Assembly: GCF_019468465.1 (NCBI RefSeq)
Contig: NZ_CP080519.1
Coordinates: 2,867,001 to 2,931,000, forward strand
Source: Amycolatopsis sp. DSM 110486
GTDB lineage: Bacteria > Actinomycetota > Actinomycetes > Mycobacteriales > Pseudonocardiaceae
Length of the DNA stretch: 64,000 bases
Direction: 5' to 3'
The position numbers were made by a program, and so were the translations under genes. The notes beneath the pieces were generated by a model. The model was given only the letters and a program-made list of their open reading frames with translations. It ran no database searches and had not been told where the DNA came from. Below are positions 16,807 to 24,873 of this stretch, piece by piece. How positions within the stretch are numbered: the stretch's first letter is position 1; every line of letters begins with the position of its first letter.

Positions 16807-18372
16807 TCACGGTTTCGCGGGAACCACGAGCAGCGACTCGCGCACCTGGTCGCGGATCACATTGCGCCGGATCTTGCCCGTCGCGGTCTTCGGCAGCTCC
16901 GGCAGCTCCACGACACCGCGCGGACGCTTGAACGCCGCCAGACCCGCGCGGCAGAACTCGATCAGCACATCCGGGTCCACGGCGAAACCGGGCGCCGCGA
17001 CGACGCACGCCACCGGCTTGTCGAGGCCGTCCGCGTCCGGCGCGGCCACCACGGCCACCTCGGCGACGGACGGGTGCTGCAGCAGCCGTTCCTCCACTTC
17101 GGACGGTGACACCCAGATCCCGCCCGCCTTCAGCATGTCGCCGAAGCGGCCCAGGCAAGTCAGGGTGTCGTCCTCGTTGCGGACGTAGCTGTCGCCCGTG
17201 CGCAGCCATTCGCCCTGGAACACGCGCTTGGTGGTCTCGTACCGCGCCCAGTAGCCCATCGCCGTCGACGGGCCCGAAACGAACAGCTCGCCCGGCTGCC
17301 CGGGGCCCTCGATGAGCGCGCCGTTCTCGTCGCGGATCTCCACGGCGTAGCCCGGCACGGCGGTGCCCGTGCTGCCCGGCCGGATCGAGCCCGGGCGGTT
17401 GGACAGGAAGATGTGCAACGCTTCCGTAGAGCCGATCCCGTCGAGGATCTCGACGCCGAAGCGGTCGCGGAAGCGCGTGAAAATGGTGGCGGGCAACGGT
17501 TCCCCGGCCGACACCGCGAACCGAACCGAGGCGAACGAGTCGTCCGGCACGTCGCTGGCCAGCACGCCGGCGAAGAACGTCGGCACGCCGAAGAACAACG
17601 TCGGCTTGTCGGCGCGAGCGCGGGCGGCGAACAAGGCCGGCGTCGGCCGCGCCGGTTCCAGCAGGGTCGTGCCGCCGGCGGCGAGCGGGAAGAACGCGGA
17701 GTTCCCCAAGCCGTAGGCGAAAAACAGCTTCGGCACGGACAGGAACCGGTCACTCGAAGCCGTCGCCAGGACGGAGTGCGCGTACGTCTCGCACACCGCG
17801 CGGATGCTCGCGTGCCGGTGCATCGCGCCCTTCGGCTGGCCCGTCGTGCCCGACGTGTACAGCCACAGCGCGGGCGAATCCTCCCACGTGCGAGCGGGTT
17901 CCAGGTCCACATCGTCCACAGTGGTCAATTCGGCCCACGCGTGCGTGGCCACACCCGAGGGGAACGCCGCCGCCTCCGCGCGGTCCAGCACCACGTCGGT
18001 GACCTCCGGCGCGGCCGCCAGCGCGCCGACGGCCTGCGCGGCGAACTCCCCGGACACGCACAGCACGCGCGCCCGCGAGTCGGCCAGGACCTTGCCCAGC
18101 TCGAGGCCCGTGACCATCGTGGACACCGGCACCGCGACGGCGCCGGCCAGCATCGTGCCGAGGATGCCCGTGAGCAGCTCGACGTCGTCGACCATGCAGA
18201 ACATCACGCGCTCTTCCGGGCGCACGCCCAGGGAACGCAGGCCCGACGCGAACCGGTAGGCCTCGTCGGTCAGCTCGGCGTAGCTCAGGGTCCGCCGCGC
18301 GGAGACGACGGCGGGTGCGTCGGGACGCCCCTGGGCCAGCAGGTACTCGGCGGCGTTGAACCCGCTGCTCAT
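16807..18372 (-). CDS. bclA: Benzoate--CoA ligase
   Basis: This 521-residue ANL-superfamily ligase activates benzoate to benzoyl-CoA with ATP. The P-loop is LYTSGTTGQPKGAMH (about 167-181). Hallmarks of the benzoate-CoA ligase group are SVPKLFFAYGLGNSAFFPL and GSTEALHIFLSNRPG. The hinge region is TGDSYVRNEDD, and the catalytic lysine is in PKTATGKIRRNVI near the C-terminus. Length is typical. ATG at 18372 has AGGGGG four bases upstream. It lies 10 bases after boxB and 13 before the amidohydrolase gene. Related aryl acids could also be substrates. Confidence 0.94.
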   Translation of the reverse strand: MSSGFNAAEYLLAQGRPDAPAVVSARRTLSYAELTDEAYRFASGLRSLGVRPEERVMFCMVDDVELLTGILGTMLAGAVAVPVSTMVTGLELGKVLADSRARVLCVSGEFAAQAVGALAAAPEVTDVVLDRAEAAAFPSGVATHAWAELTTVDDVDLEPARTWEDSPALWLYTSGTTGQPKGAMHRHASIRAVCETYAHSVLATASSDRFLSVPKLFFAYGLGNSAFFPLAAGGTTLLEPARPTPALFAARARADKPTLFFGVPTFFAGVLASDVPDDSFASVRFAVSAGEPLPATIFTRFRDRFGVEILDGIGSTEALHIFLSNRPGSIRPGSTGTAVPGYAVEIRDENGALIEGPGQPGELFVSGPSTAMGYWARYETTKRVFQGEWLRTGDSYVRNEDDTLTCLGRFGDMLKAGGIWVSPSEVEERLLQHPSVAEVAVVAAPDADGLDKPVACVVAAPGFAVDPDVLIEFCRAGLAAFKRPRGVVELPELPKTATGKIRRNVIRDQVRESLLVVPAKP

Positions 18373-18382
18373 GGGGCCCCCT

Positions 18383-19804
18383 CTAGGTGAGGTGCACGTA
18401 CTCGTAGTCGAACGGTTTGCCGTTGATGCCCTGCCTCGGCGGCGCGACCCAGCTGGCGATCTTCCCGCGCTCGTACACCGGATGCATGAGCGAGCGGACG
18501 AACGTCAGGTCCTCGGTCGTCGGCAGCCACCGGTGCCGGCTGGCCTCCCACGTGGCCTCGTCGACGATGTTGCCGTCGGGAGTGATGTGGTGGCCGGAGT
18601 TTATGCCGACCTCGCGGTTGAAACCAGGGTGCGGCAGCTTGAAGCGGAAGTCGAGGTCCGCGTCCGCGAGGATCTTGTTCCAGCGGTTCACGCCGGTCTG
18701 GCAGTCGGCCGTGTACTCGCCGCGCAGGTCGAGGTTCAGCAGCAGGATGGCCTGCAGCTCGTCGGAGGTCCACGTGCCGTCGCCGTTGGGGCGGTCGAGG
18801 TCGCGGCTGTCCTCGGTGAGCTTGTGGTCGTCCTTGCGGCGCGTCTCCTGCCAGCGGCCCTTGAGGCCCGCGGTGTAGTAGTTCGCGGCGTTCGTGGAGG
18901 TCTCACTGCCGAACAGGTCGAGCGACACCGTGTAGTGGAAGTTCAGGTACCGCTGGATGATGTCGAGCGGGATGCCGCCGTGCGAGGCGATGTCGAGCGT
19001 GTCGTGCTCGCGGATGAGATCCGCGGACCGCTGCACCACGCGGTCGACACCCGTGGTGCCGACGAACATGTGGTGCGCCTCTTCCTTCAGCATGAACTCG
19101 CACGTGCGCGAGAGCGGGTCGAAGGAAGACTCCTTCAACGTCCCGAGCTGGTACTTCCCGTCGCGGTCGGTGAAGTAGGTGAACATGAAGAAGGCCAGCC
19201 AGTCGGCCGTTTCCTCGTTGAACGCGCCCAGGATGCGCGGTGCGTCGGGGCTGCCGGAGTTGCGCAGCAGCAGACCTTCCGCCTCGTCACGGCCTTCGCG
19301 GCCGAAGTACGCGTGCAGCAGGTAGACCATCGCCCACAGGTGCCGGCCCTCTTCGACGTTGACCTGGAACAGGTTCCGCAGGTCGTACAGGCTCGGCGCG
19401 GTCAGGCCCAGCAGCCGCTGCTGCTCGACCGACGCCGGCTCGGTGTCGCCCTGGATCACGATCAGGCGCTGCAGGTCGGCGCGGTACTCACCGGGCACCT
19501 GCTGCCACACGGACTCGCCCTTGTGCTCCCCGAACGCGATGCGCCGGTCGGGGTCGCGTTCGGCGAGGAAGATGCCCCAGCGGTAGTCCGGCACGTTCAC
19601 GTGGTCGAAGTGCGCCCAGCCCTCCCGCCCGACGCTCACGGCCGTGCGCAGGTAGACGCCGTGCGTCTGCAGGGTGGGACCCATCTCGCCCCACCAGTTC
19701 ATGAACTTCGGCTGCCAGCCTTCCAGCGCCCGCTGCAACCTCCGGTCGTCGGCGAGGTTGACGTTGTTGGGGATCTTGGCGTCGTAGTCGATCCGCTCGG
19801 GCAT
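18383..19804 (-). CDS. boxB: Benzoyl-CoA 2,3-epoxidase, oxygenase component
   Basis: This 473-residue class I di-iron oxygenase epoxidises benzoyl-CoA in the aerobic box pathway. All six iron ligands of characterised BoxB can be matched at a constant offset of two: Glu122 (GDTEP), Glu152 and His155 (VEEGRHLW), Asp213 (FTDRDGK), Glu242 and His245 (KEEAHHMF). Length matches the family. It lies five bases after boxC and 10 before the ligase. The reductase partner BoxA is not in this window, so electrons must come from a gene elsewhere or from another reductase. Confidence 0.96.
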   Translation of the reverse strand: MPERIDYDAKIPNNVNLADDRRLQRALEGWQPKFMNWWGEMGPTLQTHGVYLRTAVSVGREGWAHFDHVNVPDYRWGIFLAERDPDRRIAFGEHKGESVWQQVPGEYRADLQRLIVIQGDTEPASVEQQRLLGLTAPSLYDLRNLFQVNVEEGRHLWAMVYLLHAYFGREGRDEAEGLLLRNSGSPDAPRILGAFNEETADWLAFFMFTYFTDRDGKYQLGTLKESSFDPLSRTCEFMLKEEAHHMFVGTTGVDRVVQRSADLIREHDTLDIASHGGIPLDIIQRYLNFHYTVSLDLFGSETSTNAANYYTAGLKGRWQETRRKDDHKLTEDSRDLDRPNGDGTWTSDELQAILLLNLDLRGEYTADCQTGVNRWNKILADADLDFRFKLPHPGFNREVGINSGHHITPDGNIVDEATWEASRHRWLPTTEDLTFVRSLMHPVYERGKIASWVAPPRQGINGKPFDYEYVHLT

Positions 19805-19809
19805 CTCGG

Positions 19810-21465
19810 TCAGACCCGCTTCCTGTCGAAGATCGCTTTCTGGCCCGTACCGTAGCGGCGCAGCGCGCCTTCGGGACCAGACGCGTTAGGTCGGGTGAAG
19901 ATCCAGTTCTGCCACGCGGTGAGGCGGCCGAAGATCTTCGTTTCGATCGTTTCCGGGCCGACGAACCGGTGGTTCGCCTCCATCCCGGTGAGCGCGTCGG
20001 GGCTCAGCGAGGCGCGGCCCTCCAGCGCGATCCGGATCTCGTCCTCCCAGTCGAGGTCGTCCGGCGCGTCGGTGACCAGGCCCAGCTCCACGGTCTCGGC
20101 CGGCGTCAGCGCGTGGTCGCGCTCGCGCACGAGCCACGCGAGGTGGTCGTCGTCGCCGTAGAACCGCGACTGCAGGCGGGTGAGGCCGTTGCCCATGGGG
20201 AACGGGCCGAAGTTGGCTTCCGACAAGGTGATCGACGCGCGTTCTTCACTGTCTTCGTCGTCGATGGGCGGACCGTCCAGGATGTACTGGCGGTCGGCGG
20301 CCAGCGCGAGCTCCAGCAGCACGCCGGCGAAGCAGCTGCCCGGCTCGATGAGCGCGATGAGCGTGCGGCTGGTGACGTCGAGACGCTTCAGCGTGCGCTT
20401 GTAGTAGTGCAGGATTTCGTTGCTCAGCCAGTCTTTCGCGCCGAGCACCTGCTGCTCGTGGGCCAAGACGCCGGCCGGGTCGCCTTCGGTGCGCAGGACC
20501 CAGGTGCCGAGCTCGGTTTCGTTGGCGCGCAAGCGGAGGATCGCGTCGTCGAGCTCGCGGGTGAGGCGCAGCAGCCAGCCGTCGGCACCCTCGGCGTGCA
20601 GGTCACCGGGTTCGCCCTCGGGGCCGCGGACGGTGATCGTCGCGAGCGAGGCGGGGCGGTCGAAGGTGATGTCGACAAAGCGGTACTTGATGCCGTCGTC
20701 GGTGACCTCCGGGTTCAGCGGCGTGAGCCACACGCCCTGGTCACCCGGCAGGCGCTCGGACTCGGCAGCCAGCTCTCGAGCCCTGGCCAGCACGGATTCG
20801 CGGAACCCCACGCGGGGCACGAGCTCGTCGACCAGCCGCCAGTCGACGGCGGTCTTGCCCTTCACACCGTCCGAGCGCGTGGCGAACACGTCGGCGAGGT
20901 CGCGGCGCACCCGGCGCTTGTCGACCACGCGCGTGAGGCCGCCGGTGCCGGGCAGCACGCCGAGCAGCGGCACCTCGGGCAGCGCGACCGTCGACGAGTT
21001 GTCGTCCACGAGCAGGATCTTCTCGCACGCGAGCGCGATCTCGTAGCCGCCACCCGCGCAGCTCCCGTTGACCGCGGCCAGGTACCGCTGACCGGAGAAC
21101 TCGGTGGCGTCCTCGATGCCGTTGCGGGTTTCGTTGGTGAACTTGCAGAAGTTCACCTTCCACTCGTGCGCCGACGACGCGAGCATCCGGATGTTGGCCC
21201 CGGCACAGAACACCTTGTCCTTGGCACTCGTCACGATCACGGCTTTGACGCCGGGGTGCTCGAAGCGCAGGCGCTGCGTGGCGTCGTAGAACTCGATGTC
21301 CACGCCGAGGTCGTAGGAGTTCAGCTTCAGCTCGTAGCCCGGCACGAGGCCGCCTTGCTCGTCGACGTCCATCTCGAGCCAGGCGACCTCGCCGTCGACG
21401 TCGAGCTTCCAGTGCCGGTAGGTGTCCGGGTGGCGCTCGAACGTCACAGTCGTGGTGGTGGTCAC
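19810..21465 (-). CDS. boxC: Benzoyl-CoA-dihydrodiol lyase (2,3-epoxybenzoyl-CoA dihydrolase)
   Basis: This 551-residue crotonase-fold enzyme opens the ring of the epoxide to 3,4-dehydroadipyl-CoA semialdehyde and formate. The crotonase core is KDKVFCAGANIRMLASS with the oxyanion loop NGSCAGGGYEIALACE and LPEVPLLGVLPGTGGLTRV. The second half (SLATITVRGPEGEPGDL to FGPFPMGNGLTRLQSRF) is specific to BoxC. It is the first gene of the operon. The start is GTG at 21465. AGGGAG directly abuts it, and a promoter ends just upstream, so the mRNA is probably leaderless. Confidence 0.95.
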   Translation of the reverse strand: MTTTTTVTFERHPDTYRHWKLDVDGEVAWLEMDVDEQGGLVPGYELKLNSYDLGVDIEFYDATQRLRFEHPGVKAVIVTSAKDKVFCAGANIRMLASSAHEWKVNFCKFTNETRNGIEDATEFSGQRYLAAVNGSCAGGGYEIALACEKILLVDDNSSTVALPEVPLLGVLPGTGGLTRVVDKRRVRRDLADVFATRSDGVKGKTAVDWRLVDELVPRVGFRESVLARARELAAESERLPGDQGVWLTPLNPEVTDDGIKYRFVDITFDRPASLATITVRGPEGEPGDLHAEGADGWLLRLTRELDDAILRLRANETELGTWVLRTEGDPAGVLAHEQQVLGAKDWLSNEILHYYKRTLKRLDVTSRTLIALIEPGSCFAGVLLELALAADRQYILDGPPIDDEDSEERASITLSEANFGPFPMGNGLTRLQSRFYGDDDHLAWLVRERDHALTPAETVELGLVTDAPDDLDWEDEIRIALEGRASLSPDALTGMEANHRFVGPETIETKIFGRLTAWQNWIFTRPNASGPEGALRRYGTGQKAIFDRKRV

Positions 21466-21471
21466 TCCCTG

Positions 21472-21512
21472 ATTGTCTACATATTGCTGACTAGCGTCAA
21501 TGTTGTGTAGAC
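21472..21512 (-). promoter_or_regulatory. box operon promoter overlapped by a GTCTACA dyad
   Basis: On the minus strand, TTGACG (21495-21500) and GACAAT (21472-21477) are spaced by 17 bases and would start transcription at or next to the boxC GTG. Arms GTCTACA (21475-21481) and TGTAGAC (21506-21512) are perfect inverted repeats flanking these elements. That is the geometry of a repressor site. The right arm lies inside the 3' end of the upstream membrane-protein gene. Confidence 0.55.
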
Positions 21513-21925
21513 GCTTGATCGGCGATACTCACCCGGTTGAGCTGCGCCGCCGCCCAGGACACGAAGAGCCACAACGCTATCGCGGCCGCCGTGTCGGTGA
21601 AGATCGTCGCGAACCAGAACGCCGGGATCTGCGGCACGCCGACCAGGAAGTGACCCGCGCTGACCAGGCCACCCAGCGAGCAGACCAGCAGAAACCCCAA
21701 CGCCCGCCAGTACCGCCCGCGGACGTAGTAGCGGTAGCCGGCCAGCCCGAACCCCGTGAACAGCACCCACCCGAACGCGACGACGATCTGCGCCGCGAGC
21801 ACGGGGATCCCCGGGATCTGCGGGTAGTCCTGCGCGCGGATGACGTTGTGCGCGTAGTGGAACGTGGTCGTGAGCAGCGTGAACGCGAGGATCACGCGGA
21901 GTGCGGTGAGACCTCTGTCAGGCAT
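21497..21925 (-). CDS. Small multi-pass membrane protein
   Basis: This 142-residue protein has about four membrane helices: LTALRVILAFTLLTTTFHY, IPVLAAQIVVAFGWVLFTG, ALGFLLVCSLGGLVSAGHF and FATIFTDTAAAIALWLFVS. Start ATG at 21925 has AGGGGG nine bases upstream. The family is not recognised with certainty; it resembles small uncharacterised actinobacterial integral membrane proteins. Its 3' end overlaps the box promoter region. A dyad GCGAT-N7-ATCGC (21943-21959) lies just upstream and may be an operator. It does not share function clues with its neighbours. Confidence 0.75.
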   Translation of the reverse strand: MPDRGLTALRVILAFTLLTTTFHYAHNVIRAQDYPQIPGIPVLAAQIVVAFGWVLFTGFGLAGYRYYVRGRYWRALGFLLVCSLGGLVSAGHFLVGVPQIPAFWFATIFTDTAAAIALWLFVSWAAAQLNRVSIADQASTQH

Positions 21926-21990
21926 AACCGATCGCCCCCTGTGCGATTTGATAGATCGCTCTAGCGAGAAGGGTAACGCCGGTCCGCCGC

Positions 21991-22893
21991 TCACACCAGA
22001 TCAATGCGGTGGTACTTCACCGGATACCCGGCCTTCGCGAACGCCGCCGCCATGGGTTTGTTCGTGACGTCCGTGGCGGCGACGATCGTCTCGGCGCCGT
22101 GCCCGACCAGCTCGTGCGTGGCCTCGACGAGCAGGTCGTAGGCGTAGTTATGGCCACGCTGCTCCGGCACGACACCGACGTACGCGACGATCGGGACCGT
22201 CGGGTTGCGAGCGGGAATGGTGAGGCCGACGAGGTCACCTTCGGGCGTGTACGCGAGGCGCCACCAGTCGCGCGGGCTCGGCAGCCGGCGCAGAAGGTCG
22301 AGGTCTTCCTGCGCCGCCGCGTCGAGGCCGTGCTCGGCGGTGGTGCGGCGGACATGCGCGTCGAGGCTGCCCTGGTGGACGCGGCGGAAGACCGCGAGGA
22401 TCTTGTCGTCTTGCGGCTCTGCCCGGAACTCGAGGCGACGGGGTCGTTCCGGGAGGCCGTCGGCGACGGTCCAGGTGTAGCGGTAGCGCTCGACGAGCAC
22501 CTCCATCCCCGCGGCTTCCGCGGCCTCGATGCGGGTTTCGACCTCGGGTTTGACGGCTGGGTCGTCACGCCAGCCGGGCGGGACGGTCAGGGAGTACTCG
22601 GCACGGAACGGCGCTTGGCGGAGGACTTCCACGCCGGCGTCAAAGTCGGTGAAGTCGAACCAGTCGAGGGCCAGGGGCGCTTCGTCGTTTTTGCTCGCCC
22701 ACCAGGCCGCGCGTGCCACGGGTTTGCCGTTTCGGGCGGCGATCCAGGTCCACTCGGGACGGTATTCGCCGTGTTGGGCCATTTCTTCGTAGTCCCGCCC
22801 GAGCAGGGCGCTGCCCACACACTGGGTTGCAGGGAGGTTGGTGAACAGGTGTTCCTCACCCGCGACGAGCGGGCGCACGACCAGATCGGTCAT
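21991..22893 (-). CDS. GNAT-family N-acetyltransferase
   Basis: This 300-residue protein has a C-terminal GNAT domain. VPIVAYVGVVPEQRGHNYAYDLLVEATHELV (about 225-256) contains the acetyl-CoA binding V-x-P-x-x-RG-x motif, and ETIVAATDVTNKPMAAAFAKAGYPV is the terminal GNAT strand-helix. The N-terminal 150 residues form a second, poorly conserved module, as in two-domain GNATs. The acceptor is unknown. ATG at 22893 has GGAAGGAA four bases upstream. That ribosome binding site is adjacent to a hairpin following an 18-codon leader ORF, which suggests translational attenuation. A MarR gene lies upstream on the same strand. Confidence 0.85.
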   Translation of the reverse strand: MTDLVVRPLVAGEEHLFTNLPATQCVGSALLGRDYEEMAQHGEYRPEWTWIAARNGKPVARAAWWASKNDEAPLALDWFDFTDFDAGVEVLRQAPFRAEYSLTVPPGWRDDPAVKPEVETRIEAAEAAGMEVLVERYRYTWTVADGLPERPRRLEFRAEPQDDKILAVFRRVHQGSLDAHVRRTTAEHGLDAAAQEDLDLLRRLPSPRDWWRLAYTPEGDLVGLTIPARNPTVPIVAYVGVVPEQRGHNYAYDLLVEATHELVGHGAETIVAATDVTNKPMAAAFAKAGYPVKYHRIDLV

Positions 22894-22904
22894 GAGATTC
22901 CTTC

Positions 22905-22923
22905 CGGGAGTTCCGCGCTCCCG
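22905..22923 (-). promoter_or_regulatory. Hairpin between leader ORF and GNAT gene
   Basis: CGGGAG (22905-22910) and CTCCCG (22918-22923) form a 6-bp stem with a 7-base loop, immediately after the leader ORF stop codon. On the mRNA its 3' arm directly abuts the GNAT ribosome binding site GGAAGGAA. It could mask that site unless a ribosome stalls upstream. Confidence 0.5.
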
Positions 22924-22980
22924 TCAGGCCCTCGGCACCCTCAGCCGGAGGTGGGAACGCGTGATCGAGTAGCCGAACAT
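22924..22980 (-). CDS. Putative 18-residue leader peptide with Arg-Leu-Arg motif
   Basis: ATG at 22980 is preceded by a near-perfect ribosome binding site (AAAGGAGGTG, eight bases upstream), stronger than that of any neighbouring gene. The peptide is MFGYSITRSHLRLRVPRA, followed by TGA at 22924-22926. The RLR followed by hydrophobic-Pro recalls the ErmDL leader (RLRFP), where R-x-R arrests macrolide-bound ribosomes. Hairpin 22905-22923 follows directly, then the GNAT start 30 bases after the stop. Seen: ORF, ribosome binding site, hairpin. Inferred: drug-sensing attenuation. Confidence 0.6.
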   Translation of the reverse strand: MFGYSITRSHLRLRVPRA

Positions 22981-23046
22981 GGCGTCCACCTCCTTTCCGT
23001 TCGTGAGGGTGCTGGGCGGTACTCAACCGGGCGGGGGCTGGGGTGG

Positions 23047-23490
23047 TCAACCGGTTTTCACCTCGGCGAGGCGCTCGCGCAGGCGGTGGAGCGTGCGCAG
23101 CGTGATCTCGAGGTCTTCGGGTGACAACCCGGCGGCCACGGCGTCGGCCCACCGGACACGGCGGGTCTCCAGTTCACGGAGAGCCTTCCGCGCCGCAGGG
23201 GTCAGGTGGAGCAGGGGCGCGCGGGCGTCAGTGGGGTTCGGCGCTCGGGTGAGCATTCCGTTGCGCAGCAAGCGGTTCACCGTTTCCTGCACGCTCTGCC
23301 GGCGCAGGCCCCGGCGGCGGGCGAGGTCGGCGGCCGTGGTGGGGCCGTCTTCGAGGAAGCCGAGGACCTGCCACTGGGCGGCAGTGAGGCCGGCCGGGGC
23401 GGTGAGGGCGTCGCCGGTGGTGAGGAGGGTGCCGTTGGTCAGGAAGACGTCGTTGACGAGCTGGGTGAGGCGCTGCGCCCGGTCGGTCAT
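23047..23490 (-). CDS. MarR-family transcriptional regulator
   Basis: This 147-residue MarR protein has helix-turn-helix TTAADLARRRGLRRQSVQETVNRLLRNGML (about 50-80), followed by the wing TRAPNPTDARAPLLHLTPAARKAL. The AQWQVLGFLEDGP segment is the usual MarR entry helix. Start ATG at 23490 was chosen because a longer open frame runs through the operator and the divergent gene. It is divergent from a small DUF1579-like gene, with the palindrome GACAGGCACCTGTC between them. It is followed at 66 bases by the leader ORF and GNAT gene on the same strand. Confidence 0.9.
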   Translation of the reverse strand: MTDRAQRLTQLVNDVFLTNGTLLTTGDALTAPAGLTAAQWQVLGFLEDGPTTAADLARRRGLRRQSVQETVNRLLRNGMLTRAPNPTDARAPLLHLTPAARKALRELETRRVRWADAVAAGLSPEDLEITLRTLHRLRERLAEVKTG

Positions 23491-23510
23491 GCGTGCTAGC
23501 GTCTCATATT

Positions 23511-23524
23511 GACAGGCACCTGTC
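23511..23524. promoter_or_regulatory. Palindromic MarR operator with embedded -35
   Basis: GACAGG-CA-CCTGTC is an inverted repeat with 6-bp perfect arms. TTGACA (23509-23514) overlaps it and could be the -35 of the plus-strand gene starting at 23539. It lies between divergent genes, the classical position for MarR autoregulation. Confidence 0.65.
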
Positions 23525-23538
23525 GAAAGGGGAACGGC

Positions 23539-24003
23539 ATGGAGATGCCACGAAGAGGCGACGCGCACGAGGCACTGGGCGCGCTGGTCGGGGACTGGGC
23601 GGGCGTTGAGGAGCTCGCGGCGTCGCCATGGGCGCCCGCGGCCACCGCGAAGGCCACAGCCAGTTACCGAGCCGCGCTGGACGGGTTCGCGGTGGTGCAG
23701 GAGTACGTCCAGACGCGCGAGGACGGCAGCAACTTCCTGGGCCACAACGTTTTCACCGTCGACCCGGCCACGCAGGAAACGCTCTGGTACGGCTTCGACA
23801 GCTACGGCTTCCCGCCCGGCGAGCCCGGCCGCGGTGGGTGGCGCGAAGGGACCCTCCACCTCGAGAAGCGCACCCCGCGTGGCGTCGCGTGGCATCGGCT
23901 CCAACCGGAAGGCGACACACTCATCCACGAGATCGACGTGAAGATGGGCGACGCCGCGGAGTTCAGCCCGTTCCTCCGAGCCCGCTACGCACGTACGCGG
24001 TAA
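23539..24003 (+). CDS. DUF1579-like conserved protein
   Basis: This 154-residue protein shows the lipocalin-like heme/ligand-binding-type pattern HEALGALVGDWAGVEE (N-terminal), then FAVVQEYVQTREDGSNFLGHNVFTVDPATQETLWYGFDSYG. That resembles DUF1579/DUF1794-type beta-barrel proteins of unknown function. ATG at 23539 has GAAAGGGG six bases upstream. It is divergent from, and probably repressed by, the MarR gene through the palindrome at 23511-23524. Eight bases separate it from the alpha/beta hydrolase, so the two form an operon. Confidence 0.75.
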   Translation: MEMPRRGDAHEALGALVGDWAGVEELAASPWAPAATAKATASYRAALDGFAVVQEYVQTREDGSNFLGHNVFTVDPATQETLWYGFDSYGFPPGEPGRGGWREGTLHLEKRTPRGVAWHRLQPEGDTLIHEIDVKMGDAAEFSPFLRARYARTR

Positions 24004-24011
24004 GAAGGGGC

Positions 24012-24872
24012 ATGAGTGAGTCGACCACCCAGGCCAACGGCGTAACCCTCTGCCACGAGGAGTTCGGCGCCGCGACGGCCCCGCCGCTGGTGCTGATCAT
24101 GGGCCTCGCCGCGCCGATGACCTGGTGGGACGACGACTTCTGCGAGCAGCTCGCCGGCCGGGGCTTCCGCGTGGTCCGCTTCGACAACCGCGACGCCGGG
24201 CGCTCGCAGCGCATGTCCGGGCGCGCCGACGTCGTGCGCGCCTACCTGCTGCGCGCGGCGCCGTACTCGGTGGCCGACATGGCCGACGACACCGCCGGCC
24301 TGCTCGACGCCCTCGGCATCGAGCGCGCCCACGTCGTCGGCGCGTCGCTGGGCGGCATGATCGCGCAGACGCTCGCCATCCGGCACCCGGGCCGCGTCCG
24401 GTCGCTGACGTCGATCATGTCCACCACCGGCAACCGCCTGATCGGCCACCCGAGCCCGCGCGCCGCTGCGTCGATGCTGGCGCCGCAGCCGCGCAGCCGC
24501 GAGGAGTACGTCGAGCTGCTGGTCAAGACGTTCCGCCTCATCGGCTCCCCCGGCTACCCCTTCGACGAGAAACGCATCCGCGAACGCGCCGAACGCACCT
24601 TCGACCGCGGCGTCAACCCGGGCGGCGCCGCGCGCCAGCTCGCCGCGATCCTCTCGACCCGCGACCGCACGGCCGCCCTGCGCCGCCTCGCCCTCCCGTC
24701 CCTCGTCATCCACGGCGCGCGCGACCCGCTCGTCCACGTCTCCGGCGGCCGCGCCACGGCCCGCGCTCTTCGCGCCGACCTCGACGTCGTCCCGGGCATG
24801 GGCCACGACCTGCCGGAACCCGTGTGGCCCCGCGTGCTGGACGGCATCGCGCGGGTGGCGGCACAGGCCTGA
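24012..24872 (+). CDS. Alpha/beta-fold hydrolase
   Basis: This 286-residue protein is of the alpha/beta hydrolase 1 family. The oxyanion region is LVLIMGLAAPMTWWDD, the nucleophile elbow VVGASLGGMIAQTLA (about 107-121), the acid HGARDPLVH, and the histidine PGMGHDLPEP. The sequence resembles aclacinomycin-methylesterase-like or epoxide-hydrolase-like members; the substrate is unknown. AGAAGGGG precedes the ATG. It is the second gene of the MarR-controlled unit. Its stop is one base from the stop of an SDR remnant on the opposite strand. Confidence 0.88.
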   Translation: MSESTTQANGVTLCHEEFGAATAPPLVLIMGLAAPMTWWDDDFCEQLAGRGFRVVRFDNRDAGRSQRMSGRADVVRAYLLRAAPYSVADMADDTAGLLDALGIERAHVVGASLGGMIAQTLAIRHPGRVRSLTSIMSTTGNRLIGHPSPRAAASMLAPQPRSREEYVELLVKTFRLIGSPGYPFDEKRIRERAERTFDRGVNPGGAARQLAAILSTRDRTAALRRLALPSLVIHGARDPLVHVSGGRATARALRADLDVVPGMGHDLPEPVWPRVLDGIARVAAQA

Positions 24873-24873
24873 C

